The notes: a model not told the origin generated them from the letters alone. DNA of 64,000 bases from an uncultured Pelagibacteraceae bacterium (GCA_902611265.1 CACLYY010000002.1:124001-188000), one strand, 5' to 3'. Positions 1 to 8,351 are shown, numbered from the stretch's first letter. Numbers and translations: made by a program.

Positions 1-786
1 GTAGTAGAAACTTTAGATGAAGTACTCGATGGTGCAAATTTTATAATTTCAATGTTACCTGAGGGAAAACATGTTAAGTCACTTTTTTTAGGCGAAAAAG
101 GAATAATCGATAAAATATCAAAAGATGCATTAATTATTGACTGTTCAACAATCGATATAGAAACTTCGTTATTACTCGGCAAAGAAGCTAAAAGTAGAGG
201 CATTAAAATGATTGATGCACCTGTTACAGGAGGTGTTATGGGTGCAAGAGTAGGCAAACTTAATTTTTTAGTTGGTGGAGATGACGAGTCTGTAAACTTA
301 GCAAGACCATTAATGGACATTATGGGTCAAAAAATTTTGCACGCTGGACCCCAAGGAAGTGGTGTTGGAGTTAAAATCTGTAATAATATGTCCTTAGGTA
401 TTTCAATGATAGCTGCATCAGAGGCATTAATGTTAGCAAAAAGACTAAAGATGGATTTAAAAAAAGTCCATGAAATAATGAAAAACGCATCAGGAAATAA
501 TTGGGCCTTGTCGACTTACACTCCCTTGCCGAATTTAACAGATGGCGTTCCTTCAAACAACAAATATAGACCTGGTTTTTCTGCTGCAATGATGACAAAA
601 GATTTAAAATTAGCAAATGATGCTGCAAAATCAGTAAGCGCATCAACCCCTTTAGGAAAACATGCTTTAGAAATTTTTTCAGAATTTTGTAACGAGGGAG
701 AGTCTGAAACTGATTATTCAGGTATATCAAAAAAAATTGGTGGCGATGCTTGGGATTACCCTTTTGATCCAAAAGGCAAAGATTAG
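1..786 (+). CDS. mmsB: 3-hydroxyisobutyrate dehydrogenase family protein (5' truncated by window edge)
   Basis: The reading frame is open from base 1, so the N-terminal Rossmann GxGxxG region lies outside the window; the first in-window ATG at 52 is internal. Family features visible are the CSTID segment, the substrate-binding DAPVTGG motif, and GVKICNN, whose lysine is the catalytic residue of beta-hydroxyacid dehydrogenases. The C-terminal helical domain is complete. Such enzymes oxidise 3-hydroxyisobutyrate to methylmalonate semialdehyde with NAD+ in valine catabolism, in the cytosol. A related enzyme (2-hydroxy-3-oxopropionate reductase) cannot be excluded because part of the protein is missing. 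It lies upstream of a TRAP transporter on the same strand, separated by 121 nt. Family assignment is secure; the exact substrate is inferred from the motif pattern. Confidence 0.85.
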   Translation, partial: VVETLDEVLDGANFIISMLPEGKHVKSLFLGEKGIIDKISKDALIIDCSTIDIETSLLLGKEAKSRGIKMIDAPVTGGVMGARVGKLNFLVGGDDESVNLARPLMDIMGQKILHAGPQGSGVGVKICNNMSLGISMIAASEALMLAKRLKMDLKKVHEIMKNASGNNWALSTYTPLPNLTDGVPSNNKYRPGFSAAMMTKDLKLANDAAKSVSASTPLGKHALEIFSEFCNEGESETDYSGISKKIGGDAWDYPFDPKGKD

Positions 787-869
787 CTATGAAACCTCAA
801 GTTGCATATACAATTTATGTAACAATTTAACGTTTTACATTTCTCAACCAATAATATTAACTTAGTTTA

Positions 870-886
870 TTATTAAGTCTTAATAA
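870..886. promoter_or_regulatory. Perfect 17-bp palindrome upstream of the TRAP binding-protein gene (candidate operator)
   Basis: TTATTAAG and CTTAATAA are perfect 8-base inverted arms around a single central T. The site ends 6 nt before the ribosome-binding sequence AGAGAGGG (893-900) of the gene starting at 908. With a one-base centre it suits a dimeric repressor better than an RNA hairpin, although a 7-bp stem with a GTC loop is possible. All arm bases except one pair are A/T, so chance remains possible in this genome. The regulator is unknown. Confidence 0.35.
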
Positions 887-907
887 CAATAAAGAGAGGG
901 ATATATA

Positions 908-1996
908 ATGAAAAAAATCACATCAATGATTTTAGCTTTAGTATTTGCAGTTTCAGTAATTGGTTCTGCATCTGCTAAAACATTAAAAATCCAACTTACT
1001 TTTCCTAAAACATCTTACGATGGACAAATCGTAAAAATGTGGACTGATAGAGTAACAAAATTAACTCGAGGTGAGTTAAAATTTGAACTTTTATCAAAAG
1101 GTGAAGTTGTTGGAATGAAAGAAACACTAGAAGCCGTTGACAAAGGTCTAGTAGATGGTGGTGCAGCATGGACTCACTACTGGTCAAACTATCACCCAGC
1201 AGCGATGTTATTTGGTTCGCCAGTCGCTGGTGGAGGAATTGGATTAAGTACTAAATCTTGGTTAGCATGGTACTTCGACAATGGTGGTAAAGAGTTATAC
1301 GACCAATTGTGGAGCGAAATGGGAATGAATGTTAAAGGTTTTGTAATGGCATCATCTGGACCAGAAGCATTAGGTTGGTTTAAAGAGCCAATCAAGAATA
1401 TGGATGATTTCAGAAAATACAGATTCAGAACTCCTCCAGGAATTCCAGGACAAACATACAAAGATATCGGAATTGCATCAGTATCTTTATCAGGTGGTGA
1501 TATTTTACCAGCGCTTGAAAAGGGAACAATTGATGCTGCAGAGTGGTGTTGTCCAAAACCAGACTCAGTATTTGGTTTCCAAAAAGTTCTTAAAAACTAT
1601 TATCTACAAGGTCTTCACCAAAATGTTGTAAATGGAGACATTTACATAAATGGTGATGTTTATAATTCTTTAACTGATCATCAAAAATATGCAATGGAAG
1701 TTGCATCTGAAGCTATGATCACAAGAAATATTACAAACAGGGCTGTAGAAAATGGAAAAGCGTTAATTGATCTTACTCAAAATCATGGTGTAAAACTATG
1801 GGATACACCAGCTGATTATTTCACAGAGTATATGAACGCTGCTCAAGCTACTCTTAAAAAGAATGCAGCAGAGAATGCTTTCTTTAAACAAGTTTACGAG
1901 CACATGACTGAGCACGCAAAAGTTGTAGTACCTTTTATTGCACAAATGGAAACATCTGATGCATCAATTGGATCTGCATTTGCAGCACAACAATAA
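908..1996 (+). CDS. dctP: TRAP transporter periplasmic solute-binding protein (DctP family)
   Basis: The 362-aa protein has a clear signal peptide (KK, hydrophobic core, cleavage after ASA near residue 23), followed by a DctP-type fold. The segment RFRTPPG contains the arginine position that in TRAP binding proteins usually contacts the carboxylate of the ligand. The region EWCCPKPD resembles the ligand-region E-W motif of the alpha-keto-acid/mannitol/chloroaromatic group rather than the C4-dicarboxylate group. The protein captures an organic acid in the periplasm and delivers it to the membrane subunits encoded next. A strong ribosome-binding site (AGAGAGGG, 893-900) is 7 nt before the ATG, better than most genes here, as expected for an abundant binding protein. 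A strong terminator follows immediately. The ligand cannot be read from the sequence. Confidence 0.9.
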   Translation: MKKITSMILALVFAVSVIGSASAKTLKIQLTFPKTSYDGQIVKMWTDRVTKLTRGELKFELLSKGEVVGMKETLEAVDKGLVDGGAAWTHYWSNYHPAAMLFGSPVAGGGIGLSTKSWLAWYFDNGGKELYDQLWSEMGMNVKGFVMASSGPEALGWFKEPIKNMDDFRKYRFRTPPGIPGQTYKDIGIASVSLSGGDILPALEKGTIDAAEWCCPKPDSVFGFQKVLKNYYLQGLHQNVVNGDIYINGDVYNSLTDHQKYAMEVASEAMITRNITNRAVENGKALIDLTQNHGVKLWDTPADYFTEYMNAAQATLKKNAAENAFFKQVYEHMTEHAKVVVPFIAQMETSDASIGSAFAAQQ

Positions 1997-2006
1997 GTAA
2001 CTTTAT

Positions 2007-2039
2007 AAAAAACGGGGATTTTACTAATCCCCGTTTTTT
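2007..2039 (+). terminator. Intrinsic terminator between TRAP binding-protein and permease genes
   Basis: A perfect 14-bp stem (AAAAAACGGGGATT pairing with AATCCCCGTTTTTT) closes a 5-nt loop TTACT and ends in six T residues. Because the left arm begins with six A residues, it could terminate transcription in both directions. It starts 10 nt after the dctP stop codon and lies inside the presumed TRAP operon, so it probably lets the binding protein be made in excess of the two permease subunits by partial read-through. It is the only strong intrinsic terminator I see in the window. Confidence 0.9.
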
Positions 2040-2071
2040 AAATAATTAAATTAAAATAATATACTTGTTCA

Positions 2072-2728
2072 ATGGTTGATAAAGATTCAGAACCTAAAGT
2101 TAAAGAAAATTTAGATATCACTGACGAATTAATTGCTGAAAGAAGAACAAGTACAAAAATGCCTGAGGACATGATTCCTTGGATGGCAAAAACAATCGAA
2201 TTTATTGACTCAAAAATGCTTTTATCAGGCAAAATAATAATGTGGATCACAATTCCACTTATTTATGCGATGATACATGAAGTAATTGGAAGACATTTTT
2301 TTAATAGACCTACACTTTGGTCTTTTGATATTAGCAGAATGTTAGCAGGAGCTTTATTCATGCTTGGTGCAGCATATACGTTATCAAAAGGTATCCATAT
2401 AAGAGCTGACTTTCTCTATAGAAATTGGACTGTTAAAAATCAAGCTAGAGTAGATTTATTTTTATATCTTTTGTTTTTTATACCAGGTTTCTTAGTATTT
2501 TTTTATGTAAGTTTTGATTATGCTTACACATCAATTTGTGGAAGATCAAATCTTGAAGAATGTTTAGGTGGAAAAGTAAGGATTCAAAGAGCTATGGATA
2601 CCACATGGATGCCAATTATGTGGCCATTAAAAAGTTGTATGCCAATTGGAGCCTTTCTACTTTTAGTTCAAGGTTTTTCTGAAATACTTAAAACATATTA
2701 TGCTTTTGTGAAAGGAAGATGGCCTTAA
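2072..2728 (+). CDS. dctQ: TRAP transporter small permease subunit (DctQ family)
   Basis: The 218-aa protein has about 50 hydrophilic N-terminal residues, then four predicted membrane helices (roughly residues 51-75, 89-112, 128-153, 185-210), the layout of DctQ small subunits. The segment between helices three and four is unusually long and carries two cysteines (CGRSNLEEC), with a third cysteine in the loop before helix four. DctQ pairs with the large DctM subunit in the inner membrane to form a sodium-driven symporter. It follows the terminator of the binding-protein gene and runs directly into the large-subunit gene. The extended N-terminus and the cysteine loop are longer than in minimal DctQ proteins. 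Confidence 0.88.
   Translation: MVDKDSEPKVKENLDITDELIAERRTSTKMPEDMIPWMAKTIEFIDSKMLLSGKIIMWITIPLIYAMIHEVIGRHFFNRPTLWSFDISRMLAGALFMLGAAYTLSKGIHIRADFLYRNWTVKNQARVDLFLYLLFFIPGFLVFFYVSFDYAYTSICGRSNLEECLGGKVRIQRAMDTTWMPIMWPLKSCMPIGAFLLLVQGFSEILKTYYAFVKGRWP
2711..2716 (+). promoter_or_regulatory. Ribosome-binding site that decides the dctM start
   Basis: AAAGGA lies 11 nt before the ATG at 2728 but only 2 nt before the in-frame ATG at 2719. The spacing therefore favours 2728, which also forms a TAATG stop-start overlap with dctQ. Confidence 0.6.
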
Positions 2729-4059
2729 TGGAAATCTTTTCACCAGAAATAATCGGCGCAATAATGATTGGTTGCATGTTGTTTGCAATTTTTGTTGGGT
2801 TTCCTATTTCATTTACGTTGATTTTTTTAGGTCTTGTTTTTGGTTATTGGGGATTTGGAAAGTTAGTTTTCTATTTAATGACCTTGCAATTCAATATGAT
2901 AATGACCGAGAATACTCTGGCCGCCGTTCCACTCTTTATATTTATGGGAATTTTGATGGAGCAAGCTGGATTAATGGAAAGATTGTTTAACGCGGTACAA
3001 CTAATGCTATCGAAAACAAGAGGAGCATTGTTTTATGCTGTTATGTTTGTTTCAACTATCTTTGCGGCAGCAACTGGAATTGTTGGAGCTTCAGTCACAA
3101 TTTTAGGAATTATGGCTGGAAAAACTATGATCAGGACTGGGTATGATACTAGACTTTCTGCAGGTCTAATTTGTGCTGGGGGTACTTTAGGAATTTTAAT
3201 TCCTCCAAGCATTATGTTAGTTGTTATGGGTCCTGTATTAGAGATACCAGTTACAGATTTATTCGCAGCAGCAATTATCCCAGGAATTCTTTTAGCATTT
3301 TTGTATGCCGCTTACACAACGTTAAGATGTTTTTTAAATCCTAAACTTGGTCCTGTATTACCAGCTTCAGAACGACCAAAAAATATGGCTAAGGTTTGGT
3401 ATGAGTTTTTAATGGGTTTAATTCCTCCTGCTGGTTTAGTTTTCTTTGCCTTAGGAAGTATTTTATTTGGTCTTGCAACTCCAACTGAAGGTGCTGGCAT
3501 GGGAGCTTTTGGAGCAATACTTTTAGCATTAGCATATAAAAAACTTACCTACCATGGTCTTAAAGAAGCTCTATTAAAAACTTTAGAGATAACTGCATTA
3601 ATTATGTTTTTAGTTGCAGCCTCAAATTTTTTTGGTGCGGTATTTTCAAAATTAGGAACTCCATCTCTATTAACAGACTTCTTATTAAATCTTGATGTAA
3701 ATAAATACGTGATCTTAGCAATTATAATGGCTGCAATATTTTTACTAGGTTGGCCTTTAGAATGGGTTCCAATAGTATTAATAGTTTTACCAATAGTTTT
3801 ACCTTTAATTTTGGAATTAGGTTTTAACTTAACTTGGTTTGCTATTCTTGTAGCAGTCAATTTACAAACCGCCTGGCTTTCTCCACCTGTAGCTCTATCA
3901 GCTTACTTCTTAAAAGGTGTGGTGCCACAATGGGATTTAAAAGATATATATTTAGGTATGATGCAATTTATGGTTATTCAATTAATTGGCTTAATATTAA
4001 TTATTATATTTCCCCAAATAGCATTATGGTTGCCAAGCATAATGTATCCTAGTCCTTAG
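2728..4059 (+). CDS. dctM: TRAP transporter large permease subunit (DctM family)
   Basis: This is a hydrophobic protein of 443 aa (446 aa if the upstream in-frame ATG at 2719 is used) with about a dozen membrane helices. It contains glycine-rich segments typical of DctM, such as ATGIVGASVTILG, GTLGILIPPSIMLV and the late NLQTAWLSPPVAL. DctM is the sodium-coupled transport subunit that receives ligand from the DctP protein in the inner membrane. The preferred start overlaps the dctQ stop as TAATG and has AAAGGA at suitable spacing. Its 3' end overlaps the convergent DMT transporter gene by 11 nt, leaving no room for a separate terminator. The long ALAYKKLTYHGLKEAL cytoplasmic segment near the middle is normal for the family. 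Confidence 0.93.
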   Translation: MEIFSPEIIGAIMIGCMLFAIFVGFPISFTLIFLGLVFGYWGFGKLVFYLMTLQFNMIMTENTLAAVPLFIFMGILMEQAGLMERLFNAVQLMLSKTRGALFYAVMFVSTIFAAATGIVGASVTILGIMAGKTMIRTGYDTRLSAGLICAGGTLGILIPPSIMLVVMGPVLEIPVTDLFAAAIIPGILLAFLYAAYTTLRCFLNPKLGPVLPASERPKNMAKVWYEFLMGLIPPAGLVFFALGSILFGLATPTEGAGMGAFGAILLALAYKKLTYHGLKEALLKTLEITALIMFLVAASNFFGAVFSKLGTPSLLTDFLLNLDVNKYVILAIIMAAIFLLGWPLEWVPIVLIVLPIVLPLILELGFNLTWFAILVAVNLQTAWLSPPVALSAYFLKGVVPQWDLKDIYLGMMQFMVIQLIGLILIIIFPQIALWLPSIMYPSP

Positions 4060-4984
4060 CTTTTTTATTAATTTGAGGAATAATAGTTCCTACTAAAATA
4101 ATAATTAACGATATAAATATATTTATGGATATTGTTGATCCCAAAACTATCCATGACATTGTAGCACCAATAGGACCTGTTAATGGATACATCAAACTAA
4201 TTCTACCGATAGGTGCTCTTCTTAAAGCAAAGTTATAGAATAAATAAGCCCCAAAAGTTATAAAAGATAATGTTATTGCTGCAAGAACTGGAGGACTAAA
4301 ATTTAAGTAATTATTATATTTGAAACTACTATCAGGCCACACTATAAAAAGTATTAAAACAGATAAGATTGCTCCAATCATGTATTGAAAAGTATTAACA
4401 CCTAATTGATTTACTTTAGTTTGCATAAAACGTCTTCCAAGAACTTCGTTAATAGAAACACACATCATTCCTAAAAATATTATAAAGTCCCCTAAATAAT
4501 TTCCGCCACCAATTTTCTTTTGAGTTGATAATAAAATTAAAGTTCCAATAATTGTAATGAATGCACCAATTATTACCTTGATCTCAATTTTTTCTTTCAA
4601 AAAGATTCTTGCTACAAAAGGTTGCCAAATAGGAAGTGTGCTGATCAAAGCAACTCCGCTTACTGGTGAGGTGAGCAACAGTCCTATATGAAAACTGAGA
4701 GTTACCAAAAATGGATTTAGAAGACCCATTAAAAATGGAGTTAATCCAATTTTTTTTATTGATAAATCTACTCTCATTAAAAGAGCGAATATTAACATTA
4801 AGACAAATGCCAAAGAAAATCGGACAGCCATCAAGTCCATTACGTAAAACTCTTGCAATGCTAATTTTACAAATGGAGGTCCAGAGCCAAAACCTATAAC
4901 AGCAATGAACATCGAAATGTATCCAATATTACTTTTTATAAAAATCATAAAATAATAAGCTACAGTTATCACTTTTATAGACAT
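4049..4984 (-). CDS. EamA/DMT-family inner-membrane transporter
   Basis: The 311-aa protein has about ten hydrophobic helices arranged as two related halves, with family hallmarks such as AVIGFGSGPPFVKLAL near the N-terminus and RRAPIGRISLMYPLTGP in the second repeat. DMT/EamA proteins export or import small metabolites; no substrate can be inferred. The start is uncertain: ATG at 4984 leaves only 28 nt to the divergent gene at 5013, too little for two promoters, so the ATG at 4948 (MIFIKSNIGY) may be the real start and would place helix one close to the N-terminus. It is convergent with, and overlaps, the end of the TRAP large-subunit gene. Confidence 0.85.
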   Translation of the reverse strand: MSIKVITVAYYFMIFIKSNIGYISMFIAVIGFGSGPPFVKLALQEFYVMDLMAVRFSLAFVLMLIFALLMRVDLSIKKIGLTPFLMGLLNPFLVTLSFHIGLLLTSPVSGVALISTLPIWQPFVARIFLKEKIEIKVIIGAFITIIGTLILLSTQKKIGGGNYLGDFIIFLGMMCVSINEVLGRRFMQTKVNQLGVNTFQYMIGAILSVLILFIVWPDSSFKYNNYLNFSPPVLAAITLSFITFGAYLFYNFALRRAPIGRISLMYPLTGPIGATMSWIVLGSTISINIFISLIIILVGTIIPQINKKAKD

Positions 4985-5012
4985 ATAAAAATATTAGTTT
5001 AGAATCTTTAAT

Positions 5013-6464
5013 ATGAGTCAAAATATAGAATTAAAAAATTTTGAATTAGCTACAGTTAATCCAAATAACAAAACATGGACTTCAGCTGATTTGTTCTGTT
5101 TTTGGGCTAACAGCATTCAAACTATTGCTGGATTTGCTCTTATAGCTTCTCTGTATTTACTATATAATTTAAATTCTTATTTAGTCTTTGCTTCTTCAAT
5201 AGCTGCATCAATTCTTGTTTATTTATTCATTTCCTTAATTGGTCATCCATCTCAAAAACATGGATTGCCTTTTCCTGTAATGATGAGGATGTCCATGGGG
5301 CTAAATGGTGCAAGATATTTAAGTTTATTAAGATCAATCGTTGGAATATTTATGTTTGGAATACAAACATACTTCATATCTAAATCTATAACTTATTTAA
5401 TAAGAATTATTATTTATTATGGAATTGATGCACAAATCTTAGAAAATGAATTTGTTTTAACATTTTTTCTTGGATTGAATATTATTGATTGGGTTTCGTT
5501 AATAATAACTTTTTTCATTCAATATTTTTTATTTACAAATGGTCAAAGATATAATCAAGGATTTTTAAAATTTTCAGCAATTTTAGTTTACTTTGGATTA
5601 ATTTTCTTTTTTGTTATGCTTGTGGCTGAAAATAGTACTCAAATATTTCAATCTTTAAAATCTAATACCGCTAACACAAATCTAATTTCTAAATCAAATA
5701 TCATGCCGTTTATTATTCTTACTGGAACAATTTTTTCATATTTTTCGATCGTTCTTTTAAATTATGGTGATTTTTCAAGATATGTAAAAACTAATAAAGA
5801 CTTAAAAATAGGAAATTTATTTTTGTTTTTAAATATGATTGTCTTTTCATTTCTTGCAACTACTATCGTAATAGGAGTTGACGTTTTGTTAAATCAAAAA
5901 CTTGTGGTAGTTGACCAAATAATTACAAAACCAATGGATATAATAGGAAAGATCGATAATGTATACCTCACTGTATACGCATTAATTTTTATAATATTTT
6001 CTTCTCTTTCAACTAATTTAATAACCAACTATGTTCCATCTCAAAATTGTTTAATTAATTTTTTACCTAAAAATCTAAACCTAAAAAGTGCTGGAATATT
6101 AATTTTAATTTTTGGGCTTATGGCAGGCAGTTTGTGGACTTCATTATTAAGCCAAACAGATGTTATAAAATTTATAGATGCTTTAGCAGCATTTTTTGGA
6201 CCAATTTTTGGAATTATTATTGCAGATTACTATTCTGTTAAAAAAGAAAAAGTTAACCATAAAGATCTTTTTTTTATTAGACCTGAAAATGAATATACTT
6301 ACTCAAGAGGATGGAACTTCAAAGCTTTATACGCATTATTAATTGGTTTTATTTTTTCTTTTACAATTATTTGGAATATGAATTTTGCCGATTTCAAAAC
6401 TTTTTCATGGATTATAGGATTTGTCGTTTCATATATTATGTATTATCTTCTAAATGAAAAATAA
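5013..6464 (+). CDS. NCS1-family nucleobase/cation symporter-like permease
   Basis: The 483-aa protein has about twelve membrane helices and an N-terminal NCS1 signature: NKTWTSADLFCFWANS followed by a conserved GHPSQKHGLPFPVMMR segment. NCS1 permeases import cytosine, uracil, allantoin, hydantoins, thiamine or related compounds with a proton or sodium ion. The region LLNYGDFSRYVK and the later FFGPIFGIIIADYY are also family-typical. The next gene, a zinc alcohol dehydrogenase, starts 2 nt after the stop, so the two are almost certainly co-transcribed. That suggests, without proving, that the imported compound or a product of it is oxidised by the neighbour. Confidence 0.88.
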   Translation: MSQNIELKNFELATVNPNNKTWTSADLFCFWANSIQTIAGFALIASLYLLYNLNSYLVFASSIAASILVYLFISLIGHPSQKHGLPFPVMMRMSMGLNGARYLSLLRSIVGIFMFGIQTYFISKSITYLIRIIIYYGIDAQILENEFVLTFFLGLNIIDWVSLIITFFIQYFLFTNGQRYNQGFLKFSAILVYFGLIFFFVMLVAENSTQIFQSLKSNTANTNLISKSNIMPFIILTGTIFSYFSIVLLNYGDFSRYVKTNKDLKIGNLFLFLNMIVFSFLATTIVIGVDVLLNQKLVVVDQIITKPMDIIGKIDNVYLTVYALIFIIFSSLSTNLITNYVPSQNCLINFLPKNLNLKSAGILILIFGLMAGSLWTSLLSQTDVIKFIDALAAFFGPIFGIIIADYYSVKKEKVNHKDLFFIRPENEYTYSRGWNFKALYALLIGFIFSFTIIWNMNFADFKTFSWIIGFVVSYIMYYLLNEK

Positions 6465-6466
6465 TT

Positions 6467-7471
6467 ATGAAAGCTTTAGTTTATACTGGCGTTGAAGAAC
6501 TTACTTATAGAGATGAAAAAGATCCAACTGAAATAAGTGGAGAAAGTATTTTAAAAGTTCACGCTTCAGGGATTTGTGGGTCAGATATGCACGCATATCA
6601 CGGCAAAGATGAAAGAAGAATTCCACCATTAATACTCGGTCATGAGGTAAGTGGAAAAATTCAAAATGGTAAATTTAAGGATAAAAATGTTGTATTGAAT
6701 CCATTAATCACGTGCGGAAAATGTGAGTATTGTACTAACGGACGCGAGCATTTATGTCCAAACAGAGTTTTATTAGGAATGAATAGACCATACGAGAGAA
6801 GTGGAGTATTTGCGGAACTTGTTTCAACTCCAAATCAAAATATCTATGAAATTCCAGATCGATTGGATTTAAGCGAAGCAACAATTGCTGAACCCACAGC
6901 GGTATCATTGCATGCTGTATTGATGGGAGAGACATCTTTGAAAAAACCTCTCTCTGAATGTAGAACTTTGGTACAAGGCGCAGGAGCAATTGGATTATTA
7001 TGCTCATTAATTTTGTCTAAAATTAAAGGAAATAAAAATATAATTATGTCTGATCCAAATAAACTAAGATTAGATGTATGTTCAAAATATTTCGATGGTA
7101 AGTTTGTAAAACCAAATGATAAAGAGGTTGAAGAAAATAGTTTTGATATTGTTTTTGATACAGTAGGATTAGAAGTGTCTCGACAACAAGCGATATCTGT
7201 AATCAAACCCGGCGGCAGTATTATTCATATAGGTTTGACACAACCATCCGGTACGTTTAATTTTAGAAAGGCAACACTCCAGGAAGTGACATTTATAGGC
7301 ACCTACTGTTATACTAATAAAGATTTTGAAAATACAATTAAGATTTTAGCAGATAAAGAGATAGGCGACCTAACTTGGATTGAGTACCGCGAACTTAAAA
7401 AAGGAGCTGAAGCTTTTAAACAAATCCATGATGGTAGTTGTTCTGCTCCAAAAATTGTCTTATTGCCATAG
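6467..7471 (+). CDS. Zinc-dependent alcohol dehydrogenase (medium-chain, sorbitol/threonine dehydrogenase-like)
   Basis: The 334-aa protein has both halves of a medium-chain dehydrogenase. The catalytic zinc ligands are visible in GICGSDMHAYHG (Cys) and GHEVSG (His-Glu). Four structural-zinc cysteines occur as CGKCEYCTNGREHLC around residues 85-99. The NAD(P)-binding Rossmann glycine motif GAGAIG follows near residue 170. Members oxidise secondary alcohols, polyols or amino-alcohols in the cytosol. It starts 2 nt after the NCS1 permease gene, indicating one transcription unit. The precise substrate is unknown; sorbitol, galactitol phosphate, L-threonine and other alcohols are all possible. 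Confidence 0.87.
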   Translation: MKALVYTGVEELTYRDEKDPTEISGESILKVHASGICGSDMHAYHGKDERRIPPLILGHEVSGKIQNGKFKDKNVVLNPLITCGKCEYCTNGREHLCPNRVLLGMNRPYERSGVFAELVSTPNQNIYEIPDRLDLSEATIAEPTAVSLHAVLMGETSLKKPLSECRTLVQGAGAIGLLCSLILSKIKGNKNIIMSDPNKLRLDVCSKYFDGKFVKPNDKEVEENSFDIVFDTVGLEVSRQQAISVIKPGGSIIHIGLTQPSGTFNFRKATLQEVTFIGTYCYTNKDFENTIKILADKEIGDLTWIEYRELKKGAEAFKQIHDGSCSAPKIVLLP

Positions 7472-7519
7472 TGAATTGGCAATATTGAAAAAAAAATAAA
7501 ACTGTCTATAGAAGCTTTC

Positions 7520-8170
7520 ATGAAAAAAATTTTATTATTAATTTTATGCTCAATTATATTATCTCCAGTATCTAAAGCTGAAGAAAAAGTAATATTTGAT
7601 TTTACGGAAGAGGAACTCTCTAATTTACAAGTTAGAAAAGTTAGAGGTGCTGATGCTAAAACGATTTATACAATTGGACAAAACGAAAATGGAAATTACT
7701 TAAAAGCAATAGCAAATAATGCAGCTTCTGGATTGGGTAAAGAGATAAAAATAGATTTAGACGCCACTCCTTATATTAATATTACTTGGAAAGTTGAAAA
7801 AGATTTAAAAGGAATAAAAGAGAATACAAAAAAAGGACATGATTTTGCTGCGAGAGTTTTTGTTATTAAAAAAACAGGTGCTACACCACTATCGAATAGA
7901 GCTATCAATTATGTTTATTCTAGCAATTTAAATATTGATGATAATATGCCAAGTCCATATACAAAAAAATCGATAGATTACGTTTTATCTACTACAAAAA
8001 ATAATTTTGATGAATGGGTAACAGTCAAAGCAAATGTAAAAGAAGGTTTTAAAAAACTTCATAATCTAGATGTTAAGGAATTAGATGGGGTTGCAATTAT
8101 GGCTGATACCGATAACTCAAAAATGACAGCAATTAGCTATTATCAAAATATTTTTTTTTCGTCTCAGTAA
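7520..8170 (+). CDS. DUF3047 family exported protein
   Basis: The 216-aa protein starts with a signal peptide (MKKILLLILC, cleavage likely after SKA near residue 20). The mature part has the pattern of DUF3047: a WKVEKDL strand, a basic segment ending AARVFVI, an INYVYSS segment, and a C-terminal GVAIMADTDNSKM...YYQNI block. The family is a predicted beta-rich secreted or periplasmic domain of unknown function; no enzymatic residues are assigned. It follows the alcohol dehydrogenase gene by 48 nt. A weak promoter-like pair (TTGAAA at 7485, TATAGA at 7507) lies in that gap, so it may be transcribed separately. It is convergent with the small gene at 8172-8309. Confidence 0.75.
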   Translation: MKKILLLILCSIILSPVSKAEEKVIFDFTEEELSNLQVRKVRGADAKTIYTIGQNENGNYLKAIANNAASGLGKEIKIDLDATPYINITWKVEKDLKGIKENTKKGHDFAARVFVIKKTGATPLSNRAINYVYSSNLNIDDNMPSPYTKKSIDYVLSTTKNNFDEWVTVKANVKEGFKKLHNLDVKELDGVAIMADTDNSKMTAISYYQNIFFSSQ

Positions 8171-8171
8171 C

Positions 8172-8309
8172 TTATCTAATGTAATTTTTAAGGACTAAAC
8201 TTAAAAACGAAAGCAAGATTGCTGCAATAACATCAAAAAGAGGTGATGCATCAGGATATCCAAAATTCCAAATAATAACACCTATAAGCCAGATAATATA
8301 TATTTTCAT
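8172..8309 (-). CDS. Small membrane protein, 45 aa, hypothetical
   Basis: The minus strand reads an uninterrupted 45-codon frame from ATG at 8309 to TAA at 8172. The product starts MKIYIIWLIGVIIWNFGYP, a strong membrane helix, then DASPLFDVIAAILLSFLSLV, a second helix, and ends with a basic LKNYIR tail. This helix-loop-helix layout with charged ends is unlikely to be a random AT-rich frame. It fills the otherwise empty 181-nt gap between the DUF3047 gene (stop codons 1 nt apart) and ybgC. I see no convincing ribosome-binding site and do not recognise the family. Function unknown. Confidence 0.6.
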   Translation of the reverse strand: MKIYIIWLIGVIIWNFGYPDASPLFDVIAAILLSFLSLVLKNYIR

Positions 8310-8351
8310 AATAAATAATCATTAGTATATATATTCTTTGTCTTTGGTAAT

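Noticed and set aside
371-772. A 133-codon minus-strand frame opposite the mmsB-type gene
   Set aside because: It is antisense to a gene with clear catalytic motifs; composition is that of a shadow frame and it has no family features.
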